From an uncultured Acetatifactor sp. (lineage in GTDB: Bacteria > Bacillota > Clostridia > Lachnospirales > Lachnospiraceae): a DNA stretch of 31,253 nt. The translations under genes were made by a program, and so were the position numbers. Within the stretch, counting starts at the first letter, position 1. Each line of letters opens with the position of its first letter. Location: the NCBI GenBank assembly GCA_910577035.1, contig CAJTKW010000047.1, positions 1 to 31,253 of the forward strand, given 5' to 3'. This document shows positions 7,609 through 15,978 of the stretch, one piece after another. The notes beneath the pieces were generated by a model. It did not search any database, was not told where the DNA came from, and was given only the letters and a program-made list of their open reading frames with translations.

Positions 7609-9696
7609 ATGAAGAAAAGACTCATTGCCCTGCTTTTGGCGGGCACAATGGCCATTTCCCTGGCTGCCTGCGGCGGCAGTGGGGACTCGGGCAGCAGCAC
7701 GCCGTCCGATTCCTCAGGCGACGTAAAGCAGTCCCAGGAATCCACACCGGAATCAACCCCGGAGTCAACACCGGAATCCACACCCGACGCTTCTGCCCCC
7801 CCCGTTGAGGCAGCTACATCCGGCGAAGCACCCATGCTTGCCGACCTGGTTTCCGCGGGATCTCTTCCCAAGCTGGAGGACAGGATTCCCGTAAAGGACG
7901 ACCTTTTCGTAGAGCAGACCGACGCGGCGGGAAATCCCCTGGAAATCGGCACCTACGGCGGTGTAATCAACCTTTTGGGCGCAGGCGGCAGCTGGGGACT
8001 GTCCAGGCCTGTACTGGAGAGCATCATTCATTTCAATTCCGACGGAACCTATTATCCTAATGTCATCAAGAGCTTTGAGCACAACGATGATTATACCGTA
8101 TGGACCTTTAAGCTCAGAGAGGGCATGAAATGGTCCGACGGCGACGATTTTACCGCGGATGACATTACTTTCTGGTACTATATGTGCCATCTCACCAACT
8201 ACGATACCAAGAAGAGCTGGGGCGCTTTAAAAGAAACGGTGAACGGCGAAGATGCCTGGGCGAACCTGGAAAAGGTGGACGATTACACCGTGACCTGGAC
8301 CTTTGTAAACCCCAAGTTCCCCGCTGACTTTATCGAGAACGGCGACTTCAAGTGGTGCTGGGCTCCTTCCCATTACCTTCTTGATATGATTCCCGATTCC
8401 ATCTATGTAGAGAACCCTTACTGGGAAAAGACAGGCTTAAGTGACGAGCAGGTGCTCTTAAATGCCAAGGCAAAAGGCATTGACGCCGCTACCGTCAACG
8501 ATCTGGGCAAGGCAGTTTCTTACTACTGGTGGAACGAAGACGGCATTCCCTGCCTGAACTCCTATGTGCTTTCCACAAAGGAGGGCAATAATTCCAGGGA
8601 CGCCCAGCTGTGTATCTTAGAGCGCAACCCCTACTTCTGGAAGGTTGACGCCCAGGGGCAGCAGCTTCCTTACTGCGACGCCATCCACTTTAATGCCACC
8701 TCCGAAGACGGCCAGGATCAGCTGATGTTCCGTTCCGGCGAGCTGGATATTATGGAAGTAGGCATGCAGGATATTGCTTCTCTTCTGGCAGACCTTGGCG
8801 ACGCCGCATATCTTCGTGAGCTTGCCAGCACAAACTGGGGTTCCTACCTGATTACCTTTAACTATACCTGCAAGGATGAAAAGTATGCGCAGCTGTTTGC
8901 AAATCCCAAGTTCCGTCAGGCCATCTCCGTCAGCGTGGACCGCGAACAGGTATCCGGCCTCCTTACGGAAGGCTTCCTGGAGCCCGGCCAGTGCGCTCCC
9001 CAGGAAGGTAACTTCGGCTACGATCCGGAATGGGAGCAGAAGTGGACAGAGTATGACGAAGCAGGTGCAAAAGCGCTTCTGGAGGAATGCGGCCTGGTAA
9101 TGGGCAGCGACGGCTTCTATGATTTCGCCGACGGCACGGACTTCGTCCTCACCATCTATACCTACACGGATTCCGGCGCCGACGCTGCCTATCCGGTTCT
9201 GGAGCAGTATTACAACAAGGCCGGCATCAAGTGTGCCACCAAGGACATCGAGGTATCCGCGTTCGACCAGGAGATCGACAACAACGACTGGTACGCAGTG
9301 CTCGGACCTCACACCGCTATCGGCGGCGTTTCCCTGAAATCCAGAGTACAGCCTTTCGTTCCCATCGCACAGTCAGCGGAATGGTACGGCGAGTACGGCA
9401 CCTACTACGGAACAAACGGGGAGCAGGGCGTGAAGCCGGAAGGCGATATGGCGAAGCTGGTGGAAATTTACGAGCAGTGGAAATCCACACCTGATTCGGA
9501 CGAAAGGGATCAGTACACCCTGGATATTTACAACCTCCACAAGGAGAATCTCTGGACCATCGCCTACTTAAAGGCGGCAGGCGCATACAGCCTGGTAAGC
9601 TCCAAGATCCACAATTATCCAGACCTGCTGGTAAACGATGACCTGTATCAGTATCAGAACATCGTCCACTACTGGACCCTGTTCAAGACAGAGTAA
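7609..9696 (+). CDS. Opp/Dpp-type ABC importer substrate-binding lipoprotein (SBP family 5)
   Basis: A 695-residue extracellular lipoprotein. The signal peptide MKKRLIALLLAGTMAISLAAC ends in a lipobox with lipid-modified Cys21. A Ser/Gly/Pro/Glu-rich linker (22-75) includes four ESTP repeats. From about residue 108 the protein reads as SBP family 5, with typical segments YTVWTFKLREGMKWSDGDDF, ERNPYFWKVD...LPY and PKFRQAISVSVDREQV. Family 5 proteins bind peptides, nickel or oligosaccharides. At 695 residues it is longer than most peptide-binding members (about 500-550), and its neighbours are glycosidases, so an oligosaccharide ligand is the better inference. It is the first gene of the importer operon, with a perfect ribosome site and a strong promoter. 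Confidence 0.93.
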   Translation: MKKRLIALLLAGTMAISLAACGGSGDSGSSTPSDSSGDVKQSQESTPESTPESTPESTPDASAPPVEAATSGEAPMLADLVSAGSLPKLEDRIPVKDDLFVEQTDAAGNPLEIGTYGGVINLLGAGGSWGLSRPVLESIIHFNSDGTYYPNVIKSFEHNDDYTVWTFKLREGMKWSDGDDFTADDITFWYYMCHLTNYDTKKSWGALKETVNGEDAWANLEKVDDYTVTWTFVNPKFPADFIENGDFKWCWAPSHYLLDMIPDSIYVENPYWEKTGLSDEQVLLNAKAKGIDAATVNDLGKAVSYYWWNEDGIPCLNSYVLSTKEGNNSRDAQLCILERNPYFWKVDAQGQQLPYCDAIHFNATSEDGQDQLMFRSGELDIMEVGMQDIASLLADLGDAAYLRELASTNWGSYLITFNYTCKDEKYAQLFANPKFRQAISVSVDREQVSGLLTEGFLEPGQCAPQEGNFGYDPEWEQKWTEYDEAGAKALLEECGLVMGSDGFYDFADGTDFVLTIYTYTDSGADAAYPVLEQYYNKAGIKCATKDIEVSAFDQEIDNNDWYAVLGPHTAIGGVSLKSRVQPFVPIAQSAEWYGEYGTYYGTNGEQGVKPEGDMAKLVEIYEQWKSTPDSDERDQYTLDIYNLHKENLWTIAYLKAAGAYSLVSSKIHNYPDLLVNDDLYQYQNIVHYWTLFKTE
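7738..7785 (+). repeat. 12-bp tandem repeat encoding (ESTP)4 in lipoprotein linker
   Basis: Four head-to-tail 12-bp units encode Glu-Ser-Thr-Pro repeats in the linker between lipid anchor and binding domain. Units differ only at a few third positions. Slippage could change linker length between strains. Confidence 0.9.
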
Positions 9697-9765
9697 ACAA
9701 GGGGCCGCTTTCACGGCGGCAGACTTCCCTGCAGAGTAACAAGGCAGGTATCAATGATAACTTCC

Positions 9766-9801
9766 GGAGGCGGGGACCCGGTTCTCCGCCTCTGTCTTTT
9801 T
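9766..9801 (+). terminator. Intrinsic terminator or attenuator between binding protein and permeases
   Basis: GAGGCGGGGA (9767-9776) pairs with TCTCCGCCTC (9783-9792), a 10-bp stem with one G-U pair and a 6-nt loop, followed by TGTCTTTTTAA. It probably lets only part of transcription continue, giving more binding protein than membrane components. No separate promoter for the permeases was seen. Confidence 0.75.
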
Positions 9802-9818
9802 AAGAAAGGGAATTTCCA

Positions 9819-10949
9819 ATGGAAGAAAATGCGTACAAATCAGAGAGCATACCTGAAAGCGTCCCGAAGAAAACCCTGCCGGAAGCCGTGGGCGATTTCT
9901 TTAAAAAAGATCTTGTCCAGTACATAATAAAACGTCTTCTGATGTTCATACCTACATTGTTTTTAATTTCCATCCTGGTTTTCTTCGTTATCCAGCTGCC
10001 TCCCGGAGATTATGTATCCGCCCACATTGCAGCACTTGCATCGGAGGGGGAATTTGTGGATGCCGATTACGCGGCACAGCTCCGCGCGGATTACGGGCTG
10101 GACCTGCCCGTATATGAGCAGTACTTCAAGTGGATCAAGGACATTATCTGGACTCCTACCGACTCCACCTATTACAGATTATATGGTTCCCATCATAACT
10201 GGAAATACTCCTTCGCCTACGGCCGGGATGTCTGGGACGTAGTTGACGACAGGCTGGGGCTCACCATTCTGGTAACCGCGATCATTATGATCTTCCAGTA
10301 TGCGGTATCCCTGCCCATCGCCGTCTATGCCTCCACCCATCAGTACTCCGTGGGGGATTATGTCTCTTCCATCATAGGCTTTCTGGGCGCCGCCATACCA
10401 AACTTTATTCTGGCAATCGTGCTGATGTATCTATCCTATAAGTGGACGGGAAATGCAAATGTTGGCCTGTTCTCCCAGGAGATGCTGCAAAACGGCGTTC
10501 ATCTATATAATTTTGGCGACTTTTTAAAGAGAATGATTATTCCCATCATCGTCATCGGTACCAGCGGCACCTGTGGCATTATCCGTTCCGTGCGGGCCCA
10601 GATGCTGGACGAAGTGGGCAGGCAGTATACTCTGACGGCCAGGGCCAAGGGCGTGCCGGAGCGGACCATCGTCATGAAATACTGCTTCCGGGCAGCCATC
10701 AACCCCACCGTTTCCGGACTGGGCGGCGTCCTTTCCAGCCTGTTCTCCGGCTCCACGGTGACGGCCATGGTGCTGAACATGCAGATCCAGGGGCCGGTGC
10801 TGTTTAAGGCGCTGCAGGCCCAGGACATGTATCTCGCGGGAGCAATCGTCATGGTTCAGGCAGTTCTGGTGGTTATCGGTATTCTCTTCTCCGATATTGC
10901 CCTGGCATTCCTTGATCCGAGAATCCGTTATTCAGGAGGTGGCAGATAA
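9819..10949 (+). CDS. Opp/Dpp-type ABC importer permease (OppB/DppB-like)
   Basis: A 376-residue inner-membrane permease. After a charged cytoplasmic N-terminus (1-36) comes the typical OppB opening IIKRLLMFIPTLFLISIL, then a long external loop (about 61-145). The remaining transmembrane segments follow, with the EAA-type coupling loop YTLTARAKGVPERTIVMKY at about 270-288. The ending FLDPRIRYSGG is also typical. At 376 residues it exceeds the usual 305-335, mostly through the external loop, consistent with an unusually large binding protein partner. A modest AAAGGG ribosome site precedes the start. Its stop overlaps the next gene's ATG by one base. Confidence 0.92.
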   Translation: MEENAYKSESIPESVPKKTLPEAVGDFFKKDLVQYIIKRLLMFIPTLFLISILVFFVIQLPPGDYVSAHIAALASEGEFVDADYAAQLRADYGLDLPVYEQYFKWIKDIIWTPTDSTYYRLYGSHHNWKYSFAYGRDVWDVVDDRLGLTILVTAIIMIFQYAVSLPIAVYASTHQYSVGDYVSSIIGFLGAAIPNFILAIVLMYLSYKWTGNANVGLFSQEMLQNGVHLYNFGDFLKRMIIPIIVIGTSGTCGIIRSVRAQMLDEVGRQYTLTARAKGVPERTIVMKYCFRAAINPTVSGLGGVLSSLFSGSTVTAMVLNMQIQGPVLFKALQAQDMYLAGAIVMVQAVLVVIGILFSDIALAFLDPRIRYSGGGR

Positions 10950-12070
10950 TGTGGAAAAAGAAACAGAAAAGCAATGAAGATTATTATCTTGCTTCCCAAT
11001 GGACATTAATGGGCAGGAAACTGAAAAAGCATAAGCTGGCGAAGCTCTCCATGCTGATTCTCCTGATCCTGTATCTGGGCGCCCTGTTTGCGGATTTCCT
11101 GGCGCCATACGCACTGGACGAATTTGACGCCCTGTATAAAAACAGTGCCCCCTCTAAGATTCACTGGACCCATGAGGGAGAGTTTATCGGCCCCCATGTA
11201 TACAAGCTGGAGAAAACCATCGACCGGTCCGATTTCTCCGTAAAAATTACGGAAGATACCTCGGAATATTACAAGCTGAAATTTTTTGTCCACGGCTCGG
11301 AATATAAGATCCTGGGACTGATCCCCTGCGACATCCATCTCTTTGGCGTGGGCGAGGGAAGCAATGGCGGAAGCGGCGCCAAGATCATGCTTTTCGGGAC
11401 GGACGCCCTGGGACGGGATATTTTCTCCCGTATCCTCTTAGGCAGCAGGATCTCTCTGACCATTCCTTTTGCCAGCGCCATTATCAGTTTCTTCCTGGGG
11501 GTTACCATCGGTTCCATCTCCGGATACTTCGGCGGAGCCGTGGATATTGTGATCCAGCGTATCATTGAGGTGATTGGCGCCGTTCCCCAGATTCCTCTGT
11601 GGATGGCCCTTTCCGCAGCGATTCCTCCCGGAATCTCTACCGTTAAGATGTATTTCTACATCACCATCATTCTCTCTTTCATCAACTGGACCGGCATGGC
11701 CCGGGTGGTGCGGGGCAAATTCCTTTCCCTGAAAAATGAGGATTACGTGATGGCGGCAAGGCTTTCCGGCGTGTCCACCTGGAAGATTATCTGGAAGCAT
11801 CTGGTACCCGGCTTTATGAGCTACCTCATCGTTTCCATCACCTTGGGAATCCCGGGCTCCATCGTAGGCGAGACCTCCATGTCTTATCTGGGACTTGGTA
11901 TTAAATCTCCCGCCACCAGCTGGGGAGTCCTGCTCCAGGAAGCAAGCTCCGTCACCGATGTTGCCAGCAATCCCCATAAGCTGATCCCCATCATCTTCGT
12001 GACGATCACAGTCCTTGCCTTTAACTTCTTAGGCGACGGAATTCGTGACGCTGCAGACCCGTACAAGTAA
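10949..12070 (+). CDS. Opp/Dpp-type ABC importer permease (OppC/DppC-like)
   Basis: A 373-residue permease partnering the preceding gene. There is a first membrane helix at about 33-55, a long external segment (about 56-145), then the OppC hallmark FGTDALGRDIFSR (149-161). A run of membrane helices follows, with the coupling loop MAARLSGVSTWKIIWKHLVPG. Typical OppC proteins are near 300 residues, so the extra length is again external. It is translationally coupled to OppB (TAATG overlap, preceded by AGGAGGTGG) and followed by the ATPase genes. Confidence 0.92.
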   Translation: MWKKKQKSNEDYYLASQWTLMGRKLKKHKLAKLSMLILLILYLGALFADFLAPYALDEFDALYKNSAPSKIHWTHEGEFIGPHVYKLEKTIDRSDFSVKITEDTSEYYKLKFFVHGSEYKILGLIPCDIHLFGVGEGSNGGSGAKIMLFGTDALGRDIFSRILLGSRISLTIPFASAIISFFLGVTIGSISGYFGGAVDIVIQRIIEVIGAVPQIPLWMALSAAIPPGISTVKMYFYITIILSFINWTGMARVVRGKFLSLKNEDYVMAARLSGVSTWKIIWKHLVPGFMSYLIVSITLGIPGSIVGETSMSYLGLGIKSPATSWGVLLQEASSVTDVASNPHKLIPIIFVTITVLAFNFLGDGIRDAADPYK

Positions 12071-12082
12071 GGAGGTATGAAA

Positions 12083-13144
12083 ATGAGCGAAGGAAATATT
12101 CTTGAAGTCAAAGACCTCCATGTTGACATTCATATGACGGAGGGCCTTCTGACAGCAGTCCGGGGTGTGAACTTTGAGATGAAAAAAGGCGAGACCTTAG
12201 GGCTGGTGGGAGAATCCGGCTGCGGTAAATCCCTGACCTGTAAGGCAATCTTAGGCATCAATGACAAAAAATGCACCCCCAGCGGACAAATCCTGTTTGA
12301 TTCCGAGGGGCTGGGCAAGGTGGATCTCCTTTCTCTGGATCCCAAGGGTAAGGACATCCGTTCCATCCGGGGCAAGGAAATCTCCATGATCTTCCAGGAG
12401 CCCATGGTGGCCTTTTCCCCGATGTATACCATCGGCAACCAGATCAATGAGGCCACAAGGCTTCATATTACGAAAGATAAAAAGAAATCAAAGGAAATCT
12501 CCATGGAGGTAATGCGCAAGGTGGGTATCGCCAACGTGGAAAAGCGCTACAATCAGTATCCCCATGAATTTTCCGGCGGTATGCTCCAGCGTGCCCTGAT
12601 CGCCATGGCCCTGGTATGCAATCCGAAAATGCTGATTGCCGACGAGCCTACCACCGCCCTGGACGTGACCATCCAGGCCCAGATCCTGGAGCTGATGAAG
12701 GAGCTTCAGAAAGACTTTAACATGGCGATTCTCTTCATTACCCATGACCTGGGTGTGGTGGCCAAAATGTGCGACAGGGTAGCCGTCATGTACCTGGGTA
12801 AAATCGTAGAGAGTGCGGAGGCTTCGGAGATTTATGCCAATCCCCAGCACCCCTACACCAGGGGGCTGATCGGCTCCGTTCATAAAATCGGTTCCCGGAA
12901 GGAAGACCGGCTGTTCTCCATCGAGGGTACGGTTCCCCTGGCTATGAACCTGCCCAAGGCCTGTGGGTTCTATGACCGCTGCGATGTCCGCATTGAAGGC
13001 CTCTGCGACAAGGCGGAACCTGAGCTGACGGAAATCGCTCCCGGTCACAAAATTGCCTGCTTTAACTGTCCCCACGAGGCCTGCAGGGCCCAGCGGGAAA
13101 AGGTTGAGGCTATGCTGAGGAAGGAGGCCGGCAAGAATGGATAA
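12083..13144 (+). CDS. Opp/Dpp-type ABC importer ATPase (OppD/DppD-like)
   Basis: A 353-residue ATPase that energises import. It has Walker A GESGCGKS (43-50), signature FSGGMLQR, Walker B MLIADEP with the TTALD D-loop, and the switch His in LFITHDLGVV. The C-terminal oligo-HPY region carries the cysteine pattern CGFYDRC...LC...C, known in Dpp/Opp ATPases and linked to a 4Fe-4S cluster in a mycobacterial homologue. Start choice: an ATG at 12077 lies only one base after GGAGG, whereas the in-frame ATG at 12083 is seven bases away, so 12083 is preferred. The 3' end overlaps the next gene by 8 bp. Confidence 0.93.
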   Translation: MSEGNILEVKDLHVDIHMTEGLLTAVRGVNFEMKKGETLGLVGESGCGKSLTCKAILGINDKKCTPSGQILFDSEGLGKVDLLSLDPKGKDIRSIRGKEISMIFQEPMVAFSPMYTIGNQINEATRLHITKDKKKSKEISMEVMRKVGIANVEKRYNQYPHEFSGGMLQRALIAMALVCNPKMLIADEPTTALDVTIQAQILELMKELQKDFNMAILFITHDLGVVAKMCDRVAVMYLGKIVESAEASEIYANPQHPYTRGLIGSVHKIGSRKEDRLFSIEGTVPLAMNLPKACGFYDRCDVRIEGLCDKAEPELTEIAPGHKIACFNCPHEACRAQREKVEAMLRKEAGKNG

Positions 13145-14165
13145 AGAGAATATCCTGGAAGTCAGGGGACTGCATAAACGTTTCACCTCCAAGGGCGTTA
13201 CGGTAAAGGCTGTGACCGATGTCAGCTTCAACGTAAAGCCCGGAGAAACCATCGGCATCGTAGGCGAGTCCGGCTGCGGCAAGACCACCCTGGGGCGCTG
13301 CATTGTCCGTGCCTATAATGCCTCCGAGGGCGAAGTATTTTATCGCACAAAAAACGGCGAGGAACTGGACTTCTTAAAAGCAGACAAAAAGAAAATGAAA
13401 GAAATCCGCAAAGAGATTCAGATGATCTTTCAGGATCCGTATTCCTCTCTTGACCCGCGGATGACCGTCCTCGACATCATCAAAGAGCCGTTAAGGGCTA
13501 ATTACCCGAATATGTCCAAAGACGAAATGGATCAGAAGGCAAAGGCCATGGCAGAAAAGGTAGGCTTAAACCCCACCTACCTGATGCGTTATCCTCATGC
13601 CTTTTCCGGCGGCCAGAGACAGCGTATCGGCATCGCCCGGGCACTGGTAATCGAGCCTCAGATCATCGTCTGTGACGAGGCTGTCTCCGCCCTGGACGTC
13701 TCCATTCAGGCTCAGGTTATCAACCTGCTGCGGGATCTGCAGAAGGAGCTGAAGCTGACATACCTTTTTATCAGCCATGACCTTTCGGTGGTGGAGCATA
13801 TTTCAGACAAGGTGGGGGTAATGTATCTGGGCCGGATGGTGGAATTCGCTCCGGCGGAGGAGCTGTTTGAGAAGCCCAGGCATCCTTATACGGAGGCGCT
13901 GCTGTCCGCCGTGCCTGTGGCGGATCCCACAATACAGATGAACCGTATCCCCTTAAAAGGAGAAATCCCCAACCCGGCGAACCCGCCCAGTGGATGCTAT
14001 TTCCACGAAAGATGTCATTACTGCATCGATAAGTGCAGGACAGACTCCCCCGGGCTTACCACGACCCAGGACGGAAGAAGCTGTGCCTGCCACAGGGCCG
14101 AAGAGCTGAATCTGCGGGGCTTTACTTATGACGAGAACGCCAGGACCCAGAAGGCGGCTGAATAG
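13137..14165 (+). CDS. Opp/Dpp-type ABC importer ATPase (OppF/DppF-like)
   Basis: A 342-residue second ATPase of the heterodimeric pair. It has Walker A GESGCGKTT (43-51), Q-loop MIFQDPYSSLDPRM, signature FSGGQRQRIGIARAL, Walker B IIVCDEAVSALD and switch His in FISHDLSVVEH. The C-terminus has the OppF cysteine region CYFHERCHYC...C. It starts inside the end of the preceding gene, with AAGGAGG nine bases upstream, showing tight coupling. It is the last gene of the importer operon. Confidence 0.94.
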   Translation: MDKENILEVRGLHKRFTSKGVTVKAVTDVSFNVKPGETIGIVGESGCGKTTLGRCIVRAYNASEGEVFYRTKNGEELDFLKADKKKMKEIRKEIQMIFQDPYSSLDPRMTVLDIIKEPLRANYPNMSKDEMDQKAKAMAEKVGLNPTYLMRYPHAFSGGQRQRIGIARALVIEPQIIVCDEAVSALDVSIQAQVINLLRDLQKELKLTYLFISHDLSVVEHISDKVGVMYLGRMVEFAPAEELFEKPRHPYTEALLSAVPVADPTIQMNRIPLKGEIPNPANPPSGCYFHERCHYCIDKCRTDSPGLTTTQDGRSCACHRAEELNLRGFTYDENARTQKAAE

Positions 14166-14179
14166 TTAAAAAACAAAAC

Positions 14180-14210
14180 TATCGCTGCAGGTACAGTGCC
14201 TGCAGCGATA
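14180..14210. terminator. 12-bp perfect hairpin after the importer operon
   Basis: Arms 14180-14191 and 14199-14210 are perfectly complementary around a 7-nt loop. In the importer direction no U-tract follows; on the minus strand the hairpin is followed by a T-rich run (about 14166-14178). It may stabilise the importer mRNA 3' end while terminating antisense transcription. Confidence 0.6.
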
Positions 14211-14227
14211 TTCAAACTATAAATATA

Positions 14228-14256
14228 TTGCGTTTTTTACTTTCGCTGATTATACT
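14228..14256 (+). promoter_or_regulatory. Sigma-A promoter of the AraC-type regulator
   Basis: TTGCGT (14228-14233), 17-bp spacer, TATACT (14251-14256). The implied transcription start near 14263 lies after a GTG at 14261, which supports the downstream ATG at 14309 as the true start. Confidence 0.65.
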
Positions 14257-14308
14257 TTAAGTGACCGCCGCAGGCAGCGGCAAATACATGCTCAGGAAGG
14301 AAACTGCC

Positions 14309-15220
14309 ATGCTGATTGACAATTCGGTAATCTACACCCCGGAATACAAAATAGAAATCGGACGCCCGGACAGGAAGCTCTATTACTTTTTCGACTATGA
14401 CGAACGCTCCTATTCGATCAACATGGAGTTTCAGCACTTTCACCAGTTCTATGAAATCTGCGTCTTTCTGGACGAAAGCGCAGGTCATTTAATAGACGGC
14501 GTCTGGTATGATATGCGTTGCTGTGACATCGTAGCGCTGCGCCCCTCTCTGCTTCACAAGACCGTCTATCCGGAGGGTGAGCCTAACAAACGCCTGATTA
14601 TCCAGTTTTCCATACCGGCCATGATTTCCGCCCTCGAGGGCTGCATGAAATATATTTACAGCATTTTTGAGGAGGAAGTACCCATCTACCGCTTTGAGGA
14701 GCCTTACAAAAGAGCCGTGATGGAAAAGCTGAACGATATTTATTATCTCTCCCAGAGTCCCAACGAACTCAGCGAGCTATCCATACATAACAAATTTTTG
14801 GAATTTTTAAGCCTGATCTACTTGTACCGGGACAAAAACGTCTACTCCAACCACGCGGACTTCGACAATATCACCAACAAGGTCTACAGCATTACCGCGT
14901 ACATACACAGCCATTTTACGGACAATATCTCGCTGGAATCCGTGGCGCGGGAGTTTTTTATCAGCAGCTATTATCTCTCCCATCAGTTCAAGCGGATTAC
15001 CGGCTTTACCCTGACGGATTATGTCCAGCTGACCCGGGTGCGTAATGCCCAGACCCTGCTGCTTTCAACAGACAATTCCATAGCGGACATTGCCTTTCAA
15101 AGCGGATTTTCCAGCTTTTCCCAATTTAACCGGGCCTTTAATAAATTTGCCCACCAGGCCCCTTCCACGTTTCGCAAGAACACGAAAATTGCTTCCGTCC
15201 AGCCTCTGGTATCCCAGTAA
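14309..15220 (+). CDS. AraC-family transcriptional regulator
   Basis: A 303-residue regulator. The N-terminal half (about 20-110) looks like the cupin-type sugar-sensing domain of AraC proteins, with HFHQFYEI (43-50) followed by G-H-L-I-D-G. The C-terminal 100 residues are a double helix-turn-helix: ISLESVAREFFISSYYLSHQFK (207-228) and SIADIAFQSGFSSFSQFNRAFNK (257-279). Start 14309 is chosen for its AGGAAGG eight bases upstream and because it lies downstream of the promoter; the frame is open back to a GTG at 14261. It lies directly after the importer and is the likely activator of one or both arms of the glycan locus. Its inducer is unknown. Confidence 0.93.
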   Translation: MLIDNSVIYTPEYKIEIGRPDRKLYYFFDYDERSYSINMEFQHFHQFYEICVFLDESAGHLIDGVWYDMRCCDIVALRPSLLHKTVYPEGEPNKRLIIQFSIPAMISALEGCMKYIYSIFEEEVPIYRFEEPYKRAVMEKLNDIYYLSQSPNELSELSIHNKFLEFLSLIYLYRDKNVYSNHADFDNITNKVYSITAYIHSHFTDNISLESVAREFFISSYYLSHQFKRITGFTLTDYVQLTRVRNAQTLLLSTDNSIADIAFQSGFSSFSQFNRAFNKFAHQAPSTFRKNTKIASVQPLVSQ

Positions 15221-15249
15221 TGCCCGCAGTGCCTTGCCCTCCGGATACA

Positions 15250-15265
15250 CGCGCCTGACGGCGCG
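15250..15265 (+). terminator. Small GC hairpin after the AraC-type gene
   Basis: CGCGCC (15250-15255) pairs with GGCGCG (15260-15265) around a TGAC loop. Only a short T-run follows, so it is a weak terminator at best. Confidence 0.35.
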
Positions 15266-15280
15266 GTTTCCCATAATAGC

Positions 15281-15309
15281 TTGACATCCTCTCTTACCGG
15301 GATTATGAT
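15281..15309 (+). promoter_or_regulatory. Sigma-A promoter of mntP
   Basis: TTGACA (15281-15286), 17-bp spacer, TATGAT (15304-15309). The leader is about 50 nt, too short for a yybP-ykoY manganese riboswitch, and none is seen. Confidence 0.85.
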
Positions 15310-15367
15310 AGAAAAACCATTATACACATGAAAATAGGAAAAGTGAAGTGAAAGGTACCGTTGCAAA

Positions 15368-15943
15368 ATGAGCTTACTGACATTGTTTCTCACTGCCGTT
15401 GGATTATCCATGGACGCCTTTGCCGTCTCCGTCTGCAAGGGGCTGGCCATGAAGAAGCTTTCCTGGAAAAAGGCTGCCGTAATCGGCCTCTGGTTCGGCG
15501 GATTCCAGGCACTGATGCCCGCCCTCGGATATATTCTGGGGAAACGCTTTGAACGCTACGTCACTGCCATCGACCACTGGATTGCCTTTGTCCTGCTGGC
15601 ACTGATCGGCGCAAACATGATAAAAGAAGCACTGTCTGCGGAAGAAGATAAAACGGATGACTCCATAGATATAAAGACCATGTTCCTGCTGGCGGTGGCC
15701 ACCAGCATTGACGCCCTTGCCGTCGGCATCACCTATGCCTTCCTGCAGGTGCGCATTGTTCCCGCCGTATCCTTCATCGGTATCATCACCCTGGTCCTGT
15801 CCGTTATCGGCGTAAAGATCGGAAATGTATTCGGCCTCAAATACAAAACCAGGGCGGAAATCCTCGGCGGCCTGATTCTCATTCTCATGGGGTTGAAAAT
15901 CCTCCTGGAGCACCTGGGGCTGTTGGACTGGCTGCCCTTCTGA
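15368..15943 (+). CDS. mntP: Manganese efflux pump MntP (DUF204)
   Basis: A 191-residue six-helix membrane protein that exports Mn(II). It is built from two inverted repeats of the family. GLSMDAFAVS (12-21) holds the conserved Asp16, and ATSIDALAVG (111-120) holds Asp115; these acidic residues in membrane helices are needed for manganese export in the E. coli protein. Glycine-rich helices such as LWFGGFQALMPALGY are also typical. Length matches the family. It is monocistronic on its own promoter and faces the convergent GH105 gene 35 bp away. The ribosome site is only AAAGG at 12 bp, but the N-terminus fits the family well. Confidence 0.94.
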   Translation: MSLLTLFLTAVGLSMDAFAVSVCKGLAMKKLSWKKAAVIGLWFGGFQALMPALGYILGKRFERYVTAIDHWIAFVLLALIGANMIKEALSAEEDKTDDSIDIKTMFLLAVATSIDALAVGITYAFLQVRIVPAVSFIGIITLVLSVIGVKIGNVFGLKYKTRAEILGGLILILMGLKILLEHLGLLDWLPF

Positions 15944-15978
15944 CATACCATCCCTGCCGGAGTGCGGGCCAGGCTGCC

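Noticed and set aside
12077..12082. Earlier ATG for the OppD-like ATPase
   Set aside because: It is one base after the GGAGG sequence, too close for initiation; the ATG at 12083 is correctly spaced.
7609..14165. Reading the importer as a dipeptide/oligopeptide transporter
   Set aside because: The family allows it, but the divergent glycosidase operon, oversized subunits and adjacent AraC regulator make sugar import more likely. It is not excluded.
15310..15367. yybP-ykoY manganese riboswitch upstream of mntP
   Set aside because: The leader is only about 50 nt and shows none of the paired elements.
15944..15978. Terminator between convergent mntP and GH105 genes
   Set aside because: Only weak, imperfect pairing and no T-run; nothing worth calling in these 35 bases.
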